Below the pieces are notes generated by a model. It searched no databases. It was not told the origin of the DNA and was given only the letters and a program-made list of their open reading frames with translations. From Mycoplasmopsis gallinacea (GTDB lineage Bacteria; Bacillota_I; Bacilli_A; Mycoplasmatales; Metamycoplasmataceae): a stretch of DNA of 64,000 nucleotides. This document shows positions 1 through 7,854 of the stretch, piece after piece; position 1 is the first letter of the stretch; each line of letters starts with the position of its first letter. The DNA lies in NCBI RefSeq assembly GCF_900660495.1, contig NZ_LR214950.1:248001-312000 (forward strand), given 5' to 3'. The position numbers and the translations under genes were made by a program.

Positions 1-95
1 ATTCCAATGCTATAAACTTCATAGTCATTCTTTAAACTTTCATAATAGCATCTATTAGCATCGTCAAAAAGTCCCCAAATAACTAACTTACTCAT
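1..95 (-). CDS. hypothetical protein, N-terminal part only
   Basis: Start of a minus-strand gene that runs off the left edge; about 31 residues are visible, beginning MSKLVIWGLFDDANR. The start is supported by an AGGAG ribosome binding site 6 bases upstream. Its ATG overlaps the stop region of the preceding gene by 8 bases, the same tight coupling seen through this run of small genes. I do not recognise the family. The company (integrase, small overlapping genes) suggests a prophage or integrated element gene; that is inference. Confidence 0.6.
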   Translation of the reverse strand, partial: MSKLVIWGLFDDANRCYYESLKNDYEVYSIG

Positions 96-378
96 TTGGT
101 ACTCCTTGCTCTCTTAAATACACTTTATTAGAATTTAAATGAGTTATCTCTTTAACCATTTTTCACGCAAAGACTGTCTGCATTTTGTTTTTATCTCATC
201 TAAAAGGGATAAGCATATACCTTGCGATAATATCAGAGTATGGAAGGTCTGTGGTAGTCTCTACCAAAAAACCTTCTTTTTCTTCTCCGTCTCAGAACTT
301 GACTTTTATCGCTTCAAAAATAAAATCCAAAAAGTCTTTTTCATTTATTAAATTTTTGTTTTCTTTTAGTCTTCTCAT
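88..378 (-). CDS. hypothetical 96-residue phage-like protein
   Basis: A complete minus-strand frame when TGA is read as Trp (three or more such codons), starting MRRLKENKNLINEKDF and ending GVPNE. An AAAGGA site lies upstream of the ATG. It overlaps the genes on both sides by a few bases, so it is translated as part of a polycistron. It is charged, soluble-looking, with no signal peptide or membrane segment. I recognise no domain. Position in a run of tiny overlapping genes downstream of an integrase suggests a prophage early gene. Confidence 0.6.
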
Positions 379-665
379 TGTATGTCCTTTCCGTCCAAAT
401 AACACCCGTGCATTAAATAAATTTTTTTAACGTTCTTTTTTGTGAGTCAGGTTTTTCGAGTTTCTGAGTTAGATGATAATAAAACTCAAATTCTTTTCCT
501 TGCATCTAGTTCTCACTCCGGAACTAATCGACCTTCTACAATAGTCCCGTCAAATGATTCAATTTTTAAAAAGTCGTGAGCGAAAGCTATTAAGTTATAT
601 TTAATTCCCTTTTTAAAATTAAGGCATTCAGTAAGGTGCTTAGCTACGGGTCTAGTTTCTTTCAT
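366..665 (-). CDS. hypothetical 99-residue phage-like protein
   Basis: Minus-strand frame starting MKETRPVAKHLTECLNFKKG and ending DIQWED, with three TGA Trp codons. The stop overlaps the start of the next gene downstream. The first 28 codons lie inside a 102-bp direct repeat created by the adjacent IS, so a truncated second copy of this 5' end sits on the other side of the IS at 2530-2612. The insertion cut this gene off from its original upstream partners (65-residue protein and integrase). Any expression now needs a promoter in the duplicated segment or reading out of the IS left end. Function unknown. Confidence 0.6.
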
Positions 666-684
666 TTTTTAGTCCCATTTCTTT
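583..684. repeat. left 102-bp target duplication of IS copy 1
   Basis: The 102 bases immediately left of the IS are repeated, apparently without change, immediately right of it at 2530-2631. The repeat begins AAAGCTATTAAG and ends CCCATTTCTTT. Target duplications of this size are far beyond the usual 2-14 bp. They match what is known of IS1634 of Mycoplasma mycoides, which makes variable duplications of up to several hundred bases. Confidence 0.93.
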
Positions 685-808
685 CCTGAGTTTCCAAGTT
701 GAGCCTATTTTTTAGGCTTATTTTTTATACATATATCAAAGATATATGACCTAAAGAAAAAAATGTTTTTTTACTTACATTACACACATAAAATGATATA
801 ATAAGAGC

Positions 809-2437
809 ATGAGTTACAGTTTATGCAAGAAAAAACAAAATGGAAAATATTATTTAGTTTTAGCTATTTCTAAAGGTTTTAAAAAAGGTTATGGAAATCA
901 GGTTGGTCTAGGATACTGAGAAGATATCAAAGAAAAGTATGGATTATCTTCAATTGAAGATATGAAAGAAATAGCAAAAAAAGTAGATACATCTTTAGAT
1001 AAAGCTATTGCAAAAGAAGAATTTTTTAAATTATTAAAACCCACTTCTGTAAAAACAAGTATCCAAAATATTGGAGTTGATTTAATTTATAAAGTTATTA
1101 AAGAATTAGATTTATTTTCAGTATTGCCAAAAAGTAAACATAAATCGTTAGAAGAGGTTTTGGAATTTTTCATAGCAACTAGAATTATCCTTCCAAGAAG
1201 CTATATGTCACAATATAAAAATAAAAGCGATTTTATAAATGATATTAATGTTAAAAAATCATCAATATATAACTATCTTGATGTTATTTTTGAAAATAAG
1301 AACTCTGTTTTAGTCAATTTATTTCAAAAAATAAATGAATTTACAAATCGCAATAATAAAGTTATTCACTTCGATAACACAACAGTTTATTTTGAAAGCT
1401 TTACAAGAGAAGGGATGAGAAAAAACGGTTTTTCAAAAGACGGAAAACACAATGAAGATCAAGTAGTCATAGCAATGGCTGTAGACGAAAACGGAATACC
1501 AATACACTATAAAGTTTTCCCAGGTAACACGGCTGATGGTAAAACAATGTTATCCTTCGTTTTAGAACTTCAATCAATCTATAAAATAAAGGATATTACA
1601 ATAGTTGCAGATCGTGGAATAAATAACAACGCAAACTTACGTTTCCTAGAACAAAAAGGAATTAAATATATATTCCAAAAAAGATTAGATACATTAAGTA
1701 TTGGGATGAAAAAATTCATTCTTGAAGACAAACATTATGTTTTTAGAGATGAAATGTTTTGAAAAGAACAAATTGTTGAATCTGTTTGAAATAAAAATAG
1801 ATTTAATGGTAAATACAGAAAATGATGTGTGTTTTTCAGTCCTGGGAAAAAGACTTTAGATAAATTAAAAAGAAATAATTTTATTGATAAATTGAATAAG
1901 AAAACTGTAAATGGAGAACTGCCACTTAGTTCTTTAGTTCCAGAATATAAAAAGAAATATATGGACATTGATGGCAAAACAGTGGGTAAATTAAATTGAG
2001 AGAAAATTAAGAAAAAAGAATCTGAAGATGGTTTTTACATTATTGAAACCAATATTCTAGATTTAACACCAGAAAAAGCTAATGAAATTTACAGAAAACA
2101 ATGAAAAGTAGAAGAAAATTTCAGAACATTAAAATCTTCTTTACAAGTTAGACCTGTTTTTGTTCATAATGAACAGCATATACTTGCACATCTTTTATTA
2201 TGTTTCATTGCTCTTGTTGTTTTAAAATACTGTCTTTATAAATTAAAGAAATATTATGAAATCAATGGAGAAATACAAAAAGTGACGTTAGATTTATTTG
2301 TGGATTCATTAAGAATGATGACTATAACAAAAAAAGAAGTAAATGGAAAAGTGGTACAAGAAATAATTAATGATTTGGATGAAAACCACAAAGAAAATAT
2401 AAAAATTTATAAAGATTTCATCGCATGTATGAGTTAA
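809..2437 (+). CDS. IS1634-family DDE transposase
   Basis: A 542-residue frame once TGA is read as Trp; it catalyses excision and integration of the element. Recognised by the IS4/IS1634-type core: a first acidic motif VIHFDNTTVYFES near residues 185-200, a second motif VADRGINNN near 265, and the C-terminal Y-R-E-K signature IYRKQWKVEENFRTLK near 430-445, carrying the catalytic Glu. It begins at an ATG about 25 bases downstream of a TATAAT-like sequence at 797-803; an in-frame ATG at 962 is too far inside to be the start. The copy appears intact and could be active. Confidence 0.93.
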
Positions 2438-2461
2438 TTCTATGTGTGTAATTTTAAATGT

Positions 2462-2505
2462 AAAAAAACGAATACACCTTATTTATAGCTGTATTCGTTT
2501 TTTAT
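2462..2505 (+). terminator. terminator of IS1634 transposase, copy 1
   Basis: AAAAAACGAATAC and GTATTCGTTTTTT form a strong stem around a short loop, ending in a T run, 25 bases after the transposase stop. The same structure ends the second copy, and a relative of it survives in the miniature element at 5031-5109. Confidence 0.85.
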
Positions 2506-2529
2506 AGTGTCTCAACTTGGAAACTCAGG

Positions 2530-2612
2530 AAAGCTATTAAGTTATATTTAATTCCCTTTTTAAAATTAAGGCATTCAGTAAGGTGCTTAGCTACGGGTCT
2601 AGTTTCTTTCAT
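2530..2612 (-). pseudogene. 5' fragment of the 99-residue gene
   Basis: The duplicated start of the gene at 366-665 (MKETRPVAKHLTECLNFKKG and eight more residues) runs straight into the IS right end. This copy keeps the original upstream genes but has lost the rest of its frame, so it can only give a short fusion peptide. Confidence 0.75.
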
Positions 2613-2631
2613 TTTTTAGTCCCATTTCTTT
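2530..2631. repeat. right 102-bp target duplication of IS copy 1
   Basis: Direct repeat of 583-684, abutting the right terminal inverted repeat of the IS. It contains the 3' end of the 65-residue gene and the first 28 codons of the 99-residue gene. Confidence 0.93.
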
Positions 2632-2796
2632 TATTCTTTTTAAATGTCTTTCTCTCATGAATAAACGTTTTTCGAATTCTTCGGTTTCTCTTTCTTTTGC
2701 TAATGTGTAAGCTCTAAAGAAAGCAAACGCGACCCCCACCGCTAAAATAGCTACAAGGATGCAGCTTACAAAAATAGGCATAACGATATTAAACAT
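2599..2796 (-). CDS. small membrane protein, 65 residues
   Basis: Starts MFNIVMPIFVSC, has one strong hydrophobic segment (about residues 3-27) followed by a charged, probably helical tail. An AAAGGAGC site lies 5 bases before the ATG, and the gene overlaps the end of the integrase gene by 8 bases. The arrangement is a single-pass protein with the tail in the cytoplasm. I recognise no family; the position directly behind an integrase suggests an element-encoded accessory protein. Confidence 0.6.
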   Translation of the reverse strand: MFNIVMPIFVSCILVAILAVGVAFAFFRAYTLAKERETEEFEKRLFMRERHLKRIKEMGLKNERN

Positions 2797-3902
2797 TTTT
2801 AGCTCCTTTAATAAATTGATTTAATTGTTTTAATTTATCAAGCATTACAGTCTCTTTATCTTCTGGGTTGTATGCTTCTAAAATAATTGAAATGTATTCG
2901 GTAAGTTCTTTTATTTCGTTTTTAAGTTTTTTATTTTCTTCCTTTGTTTCAATAAGTTGAGTTTTTACTTTTGTGTAATTAGTAGAAATTTTTTTAAGTT
3001 GGTCATAATTACCCTGTGCTCTTTTTTCGAGTTTCATATGCTCTCTTTTTAATTTCTTAAGTTCTTTATTTGCTTCTGCTTCTCTAAGGTGTTTAAATGC
3101 TCCGGTATTTGCTACATTTAAAAGGGAAAGCATGTAGTCTCTATCTGTATTAACGTAAGTATTACGAAGCACCCCGAGACTTTTGTGACCTGTTACTAGT
3201 GCAATGTCTTCTAAACTTGTCCCATTTGTAAAAAGAGCAGTAACCCCCCGCAGTTCTATAGTCGTGAGATTTTAAACTTACCCCGTCTAATTCTTGTGCT
3301 CATTCTCTTTTTAAATATGAGCTAAATCTGGTGAGTTGTTTTTGAATGGTTTCTTTTACAAAAGGAACAAAAGTTTTTCATTTGTCTTCTCATTCGCTTG
3401 GTATTCTAAAAACTCTATAATTCCCGTTTTTGTTTGCTTGGTTAATTTGTGTAGTCTCTCCGTTTTTGGTTTCTCATTTATCTACGTCGTTAATAACTTT
3501 TATAGCTTCCGAAATACGGCAAACATTCTCACGCATAAAAGCAAGAAAGAAACAAAATTTTTGGTCTCTTGAATTTTTAGCAATGTCGTAAATTAAATTC
3601 ATTTGGTGATCTGTTAATGCTGTTTTTATTTCTTTTTCTACTTTTATGTTTGTTAGTTTAGAAACTTGTAAATTTGTTTTTTCTAAATCTTCTACAAACC
3701 GGAGAAATTGCTTTACCACTCTATAAGATAAAGCAGCATAATTATTTTTACGCTCCTTTTTAATTTGAATTAAAAGGGTGCTTAACTTTTGAATGTCTAA
3801 GGTATCTATCTTATTTAAAATACTTTTATAAGATTGCTGAGTACCTGGGTTTTTAATTGTGTTTAAATATTCTTGTTTTAATTGTTCTAATGAGTGTCTC
3901 AT
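2789..3902 (-). pseudogene. tyrosine recombinase/integrase, frameshifted, with coiled-coil tail
   Basis: Reconstructed as 370 residues, starting MRHSLEQLKQEY after an AAAGG site. The catalytic core is that of XerC/D-type phage integrases: Arg in RENVCRISEA (about 127-136), the H-x-x-R box in SHDYRT (about 217-222), GHKSLGV, and the nucleophile Tyr in RNTYVNTD. A run of six C at 3244-3249 (six G in the gene) throws the frame between the H-x-x-R box and the GH box; five would restore it. After the Tyr comes an unusual tail of about 110 residues, Lys/Glu-rich and probably coiled coil. Five TGA Trp codons. Either inactive, switched by slippage, or a sequencing error. Confidence 0.8.
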
Positions 3903-3981
3903 TTGTAGCCTTTCGCCACCAGAACCCTAATACGTAAATTTTTTTATTTGGTTAATAATTGTTTTTATGTTATCATTATTA

Positions 3982-4022
3982 AGCCGTTGGATACGCGTGG
4001 GGTGTCCGGCGGTCTTTTTTTT
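3982..4022 (+). terminator. GC-rich hairpin with T tract
   Basis: GCCGTTGGATAC pairs imperfectly with GTGTCCGGCGGT and is followed by eight or nine T residues, which is the form of a plus-strand Rho-independent terminator. It is strikingly GC-rich for this genome. No plus-strand gene upstream of it was found, so it may end antisense transcription across the integrase, or belong to a small RNA. Confidence 0.45.
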
Positions 4023-4056
4023 ATATCTTTTTGTATTGATTAAATAATGAATAAAA

Positions 4057-4083
4057 AGCGAGTTAGTTTTGAACTAACCCGCT
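4057..4083. repeat. short palindrome
   Basis: AGCG-a-GTTAGTT, three bases, AACTAAC-c-CGCT: an inverted repeat with one internal mismatch. There is no T tract directly after it, so it looks more like a binding or recombination site than a terminator. It lies upstream of the integrase gene, where an att site or repressor operator would be plausible. Confidence 0.45.
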
Positions 4084-4421
4084 AAGTTTGGAACTATACA
4101 TAAGTTTAATAAATAAAACTTTATTTCGATAAATGAAATTCAATTAATAAAAACTAATATTTTTGTATTTGGTTTAATAAAGTTTTATTTTATTGCTTTA
4201 ATAGCAATTTAATTTTTTAAAAATATGTATTTAGTCGCTTGAACTTGCGGGGGTTATTCAATCGATACGATAAAATGATAGCACAAATTTTCCAAAAAGC
4301 AAAATTATTTTTTTAAATCCTGGAATTTTTGCACTGGTCAAAGGTAAGCAAAAGGGGACATATTACCTCCCCTTGCTCTTTTCTTTTTCTTTTGTTGGTT
4401 TTTCTTTTTCTTTTCTTTCAT

Positions 4422-4509
4422 ATGGTAGAACTCGCAGGGTGGGAATATATATACCCCTAAAGGGTATAATATATATTCCCTTACCCTTATGCGAGAGTTC
4501 TATTACCAT
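4422..4509. repeat. 88-nt long imperfect palindrome
   Basis: The left arm (ATGGTAGAACTCGCA, then GGGAATATATATACCC) pairs with the right arm (GGGTATAATATATATTCCC, then GCGAGAGTTCTATTACCAT) around a four-base centre CTAA. The two arms match over almost their whole length with small bulges. It would form a long hairpin in RNA or a cruciform in DNA. No coding sequence is convincing here. Confidence 0.7.
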
Positions 4510-4589
4510 TTATAAATTAAATAAATGTATAAATTTTTATATTTTTGTATTATCATTTAATTAGATAAGTAAATACATTTTTAAAATTT

Positions 4590-4732
4590 ACAAACAAACA
4601 AAGCAAAGGAGTGAAATAGTTCAGACACTCCAGTACTCTATCACTATGCTCCTAGTTTGCTTACGACAAAACTAGTTCGCTTCGTTCTTTCGCACTTACG
4701 CGTCTTCCTATATCTTTGCTTTGTTTGTTTGT
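4590..4732. repeat. 143-bp element with perfect 19-bp terminal inverted repeats
   Basis: Both ends carry ACAAACAAACAAAGCAAAG in inverted orientation, 19 of 19 bases matching. The interior is richer in CpG than its surroundings and contains the near-repeat CTAGTTTGCTTACG / CTAGTTCGCTTCG. It has no gene. It has the form of a miniature inverted-repeat element or of a structured RNA; I could not see a clear target duplication. Confidence 0.6.
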
Positions 4733-4849
4733 CTATATTTGAAAAGGGTTTTATATATTTTTACTTAATACGTTAATGGTTTTAATAGTATTAAAGTGTC
4801 CAATATATATATATATAAATAACAATTGTATATTAATTATTATGAAATT

Positions 4850-4927
4850 ATGAAAAAAACTTTTTTAAAAATTGCATCAATTTCAGGTTTGAGATTAATT
4901 CCTGTGGCATTTGTTGCTTCTTGTTAA
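4850..4927 (+). pseudogene. lipoprotein signal-peptide remnant
   Basis: A 25-residue frame, MKKTFLKIASISG...VASC, is a textbook mycoplasma lipoprotein signal peptide ending exactly at the lipobox Cys, where a TAA follows. About eleven further codons in the same frame (NSKQKEIKWAP) look like the start of a mature lipoprotein before the sequence breaks off near GTGGACAG at 4965. It is the stump of a surface lipoprotein gene destroyed by a stop and by rearrangement. Confidence 0.6.
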
Positions 4928-4977
4928 AATTCTAAACAAAAAGAAATAAAGTGGGCACCAAAAGTGGACAGAAGGTT

Positions 4978-5027
4978 AATTAGAAATAATAACACCTTAA
5001 TGCTGTTGGGGTGTTTTCAATCTAATT
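4978..5027. repeat. imperfect hairpin next to the lipoprotein stump
   Basis: AATTAGA...ACACC and GGTGT...TCTAATT form an imperfect stem around TTAATGCTGTTG. It directly abuts the miniature IS derivative at 5031. It could be a leftover end of another insertion sequence or the terminator of the lost lipoprotein gene. Confidence 0.35.
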
Positions 5028-5030
5028 TCC

Positions 5031-5109
5031 TGCGTTTCCCAGTTGTAATAAAAAACGAATAGGCATTATTTGTAGGTGTATTCGTTTTTTATTACAACTG
5101 GGAAACGCA
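5031..5109. mobile_element. 79-bp miniature derivative of an IS1634-like element
   Basis: Two perfect 31-base arms (TGCGTTTCCCAGTTGTAATA...) enclose a 17-base loop. The inner half (AAAAAACGAATA ... TATTCGTTTTTT) is clearly related to the terminator that ends the full IS1634-type copies in this window. The outer half (TGCGTTTCCCAGTTGTAAT) looks like a different terminal inverted repeat. The simplest reading is that an IS1634 relative lost its transposase and kept only left end, terminator and right end. Confidence 0.6.
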
Positions 5110-5169
5110 AGTTTTTTATTTTATCATTTTTAAAAAAAGGGTATAAAAAAATGAGCTTAAGCTCAACTC

Positions 5170-5254
5170 TGGTGCCCAAGACAGGATTTGAACCTGCACG
5201 GATTGCTCCACTAGATCCTTAGTCTAGCGTGTCTGCCAATTTCACCACTCGGGC
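5170..5254 (-). tRNA. tRNA-Leu (anticodon AAG)
   Basis: An 85-nt class II tRNA including an encoded CCA. The acceptor stem GCCCGAG pairs with CTTGGGC, the anticodon stem is CTAGA/TCTAG with loop CTAAGGA, there is a long variable arm typical of Leu, and the T loop reads GGTTCAAATCC. The anticodon by position is AAG, which would decode CUN if A34 is inosine or left unmodified. Its 3' end faces the integrase and decayed region, a usual arrangement where elements integrate into tRNA genes. Confidence 0.93.
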
Positions 5255-5474
5255 AATTTAGGTAAAAATATTATAACACCATTTTTAGAAAATCCAAAAA
5301 TATTTTTTTGTAAAAAATCACATTAGCAAATTAATGTTTATTTTTTGTGCGTTTAAAATCATACATTAATTTGCTTAAAATAAGAAGTGAAAAAATTATA
5401 AATCTTCCAAAAGTGATTATTTTGCAAAAATATGCAATGAAAAATAAGAGTTTTTTAAATAAAATAAAAAATGC

Positions 5475-5480
5475 TATAAT
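5475..5480 (+). promoter_or_regulatory. gmk promoter -10 box
   Basis: TATAAT preceded by TG-C (extended -10) ends 11 bases before the gmk ATG. Transcription would begin within about 5 bases of the start codon and no ribosome binding site is present, so the message is probably leaderless or nearly so. Confidence 0.6.
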
Positions 5481-5491
5481 AATATTTAAAT

Positions 5492-6094
5492 ATGAATAAA
5501 GAAAGAAAAGAACCTATTATTATTTTTACTGGTCCTTCAGGAGTTGGTAAGGGTACAGTAGAGCGTTTACTGTTTGAATTCGATGAGTTAAACTTATCGC
5601 TTTCTTGTTCTGCGACAACAAGAAAACCTAGAGATGGTGAGTTAAATGGAATTCATTATTACTTCATTGATAAAGATGTCTTTAGAGACAAAATTAAGTC
5701 ACGCAAATTTTTAGAATTTTCTTATCATTTAGGTAATTATTACGGAACTCTTTATTCAGAACTTGACAAAATTCACAAAAAAAATAAAGTACCAATGCTT
5801 GAAATTGAAACACATGGTGCAAGACAAGTTATTCAAAAATTAGGACAAGATCACCCTGATAAATATAATTTAATTACAATCTTTTTGGCGCCTCCTTCAA
5901 TTGAAGAATTAAGAAGCAGAATTATTGGTAGAGGTACTGAAAATAAAGAAAACTTGAAAATTCGTTTAGCCAAAGCTGAAGAAGAAATTTCAGAATCTAA
6001 CATTTTTAAATACATTATTGTTAATGATATTCCTGAAAATGCTGCTAATAAAATTAGAGAAATTCTTCATAAGGAGCTTGGAATAAATGATTAA
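5492..6094 (+). CDS. gmk: guanylate kinase
   Basis: 200 residues, normal length for the family. It phosphorylates GMP to GDP with ATP in the cytoplasm, needed for GTP and dGTP supply. The P-loop GPSGVGKG is at residues 14-21, followed by the GMP-binding segment with SATTRKPRDGE and HYYF, and the lid region with RIIGRGTE. First gene of a run in which gmk, prpC and prkC overlap by 8 and 14 bases, continuing to rsgA and rpe; this order is common in mycoplasmas and other Firmicute relatives. A strong extended -10 lies just upstream. Confidence 0.97.
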   Translation: MNKERKEPIIIFTGPSGVGKGTVERLLFEFDELNLSLSCSATTRKPRDGELNGIHYYFIDKDVFRDKIKSRKFLEFSYHLGNYYGTLYSELDKIHKKNKVPMLEIETHGARQVIQKLGQDHPDKYNLITIFLAPPSIEELRSRIIGRGTENKENLKIRLAKAEEEISESNIFKYIIVNDIPENAANKIREILHKELGIND

Positions 6095-6848
6095 ATTTGC
6101 CAAAATTTCAATAACCGGAAAAAGAGCAAAAAATGATGATAGAATAGGTGTTTTCAAAAGTGAAAATGCCTTTTTACTTTTATTATGCGATGGTATTGGA
6201 GGTGAAAAACACGGAAATGTAGCAGCTGAAACTGCAGTTGAACATTTTGGAAGCTACTTTGAAACTGACTTTAGAATTAACTCAGTTTTAGATATAAACA
6301 TATGAATTTCAAATGCTATTGAAAGTCTTAAAGAAAAATTTAAGCAAATGGCTAAAGATAATTTTGAATATATGAAAATGGGCACAACACTCACTGGTGC
6401 TATTATTATGCCTACGATTAAGCGTATTACCATTTTTAACGTTGGTGATAGTCGTGCTTACATTCTTTTTGATAATAATGTTCTTAAACAAATTACAAAC
6501 GATCAAAATTATGCTAATTTACTAATTGAACTTGGAACTAAACCTGAAGATGCATTTTTAAATTCAAATAGTATGCATTTAACCAGTTGTATTGGCCCAA
6601 ATATGAAAACCACTCTTGATATTATTGAACTCAATAGCAACAATTATCAAAAAATTTCTAAGCTGCTTTTATCAAGCGATGGAATTCACGGTGTTTTAGA
6701 TAATGAGCAAATTAAAAATATTCTTATTGCTAAAAAAACACCTAAAGAAAACGTTTCGCAGTTGATTAATGAAGCGAAAAACAATAATTCTAACGATAAC
6801 ATAAGTTGCATTGTTGCTGATTTTGGAGTAAATAATGAACAAAACTAA
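6087..6848 (+). CDS. prpC: PP2C-type serine/threonine phosphatase
   Basis: 253 residues when one TGA is read as Trp. Metal-dependent phosphatase that removes phosphate from Ser/Thr and opposes the kinase encoded next to it. PP2C motifs in order: an N-terminal NDDR (16-19), the metal-binding LCDGIGG (34-40), GDSRAY (120-125), SSDGIHG near 190, and the C-terminal NDNISCIV. It overlaps gmk by 8 bases and prkC by 14, so phosphatase and kinase are translationally coupled. No membrane segment, so cytosolic. Confidence 0.95.
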
Positions 6849-7836
6849 AATTGCATTAATTCCAAATTCAAAAGTATTTAAAAAATACAAAATCATTCGT
6901 ATTTTAGGCAATGGCGGAATGGGGACTGTTTTTTTAGTAAGCAAGCTTGAAAATGAAAAAGAACTTTTTGCCCTTAAATATAGACATTTAGATCATAATC
7001 AAGATAACCAAAAGCGTTTTAGTGAAGAAATTAACATCATCAAGCAAGTTAAATCAAAACACATCCCTTATTATGTTGAAGATTATCAAGATGAATACGA
7101 GCAATATTACATAATGGAATACGTTAAGGGAAAAACTTTATATGACATTATCCATGAAAATGGATATCTCACTTCTAGACTTGCAGTTAATTATATTCGA
7201 CAAATTTTAGAAGGAATTGGTGAGCTTCATGCTCTTGGAATCATTCACCGCGATATTAAAAGCCATAACATTTTGGTTAATGATGAACAAAAAATTAAGA
7301 TCATTGACTTAGGAATTTCACTTACAAACAATTCACAAAGAATTACTAAAGCAAATTCAATTGTATGTAGCTCATATTATGCAGCTCCTGAATATTTAGA
7401 TAAAAGCAAACCTATTAACAAAACAGTTGATATTTATTCAATTGGAATTATTCTTTATGAAACCCTTGCTGGCAAATATCCTTTTGAAGGCAAAAGTGAA
7501 TCTGATACTATTTTGATGCATAAAAACGATAAGTTTCCAAATATTTTAGAAGTGCGTCAGCAAAGGGAAGTTCCGCAATCAGTAGTCAATATTATGTTAA
7601 AAGCTACCGCAAAAGATCCAAGTAAAAGGTATCAAAGTGCATGAGAGATGCAAATAGATTTAAAAACTTGCCTTTCTTCAAAAAGAATGCTCGAAAAACC
7701 AATTAACGCAAAAACAACAAAACCAAAAAAAACTTGAGTAGACATTGTTAATTCAAAAGCTTTTTTAATTAGTGCTATAGCTGTTATTATTGTTTTAATC
7801 ATCCTATCTTTTGTAGTGTTAGCGCTTTATAATTAA
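6835..7836 (+). CDS. prkC: eukaryotic-type serine/threonine protein kinase
   Basis: 333 residues with TGA as Trp. Kinase domain at about 18-270: glycine loop GNGGMG (25-30), ATP-binding Lys in FALKY (48), catalytic loop HRDIKSHN, and DLG where most kinases have DFG. A single membrane segment at about 310-330 ends the protein. The extracellular PASTA repeats found in wall-bearing Firmicutes are absent, as expected in an organism without peptidoglycan. It probably acts with prpC as a reversible phosphorylation pair. Targets cannot be told from sequence. Confidence 0.95.
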
Positions 7837-7854
7837 GCTCAATTAAGGAGAAAA

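Larger units (their letters stand above)
685..2529 (+). mobile_element. IS1634-family insertion sequence, copy 1 (1845 bp)
   Basis: A complete element with 19-bp perfect terminal inverted repeats (CCTGAGTTTCCAAGTTGAG) and one transposase gene. Just inside the left end, about 702-730, an AGCCTA/TAGGCT hairpin followed by T residues reads inward and would block external transcription from entering the transposase. A second hairpin terminator closes the right end. The element looks identical in length and sequence to the copy at 19507-21351, so both are recent. It is inserted in the 5' end of a small phage-like gene and flanked by a 102-bp duplication. Confidence 0.95.

Noticed and set aside
139-430. 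Two overlapping plus-strand frames at the left edge
   Set aside because: The minus strand here carries two tightly overlapping genes with ribosome sites and TGA Trp codons that explain the same DNA better.
4373-4564. 63-codon plus-strand frame over the long palindrome
   Set aside because: It starts in a T/C-rich tract, includes both arms of the palindrome and resembles no protein.
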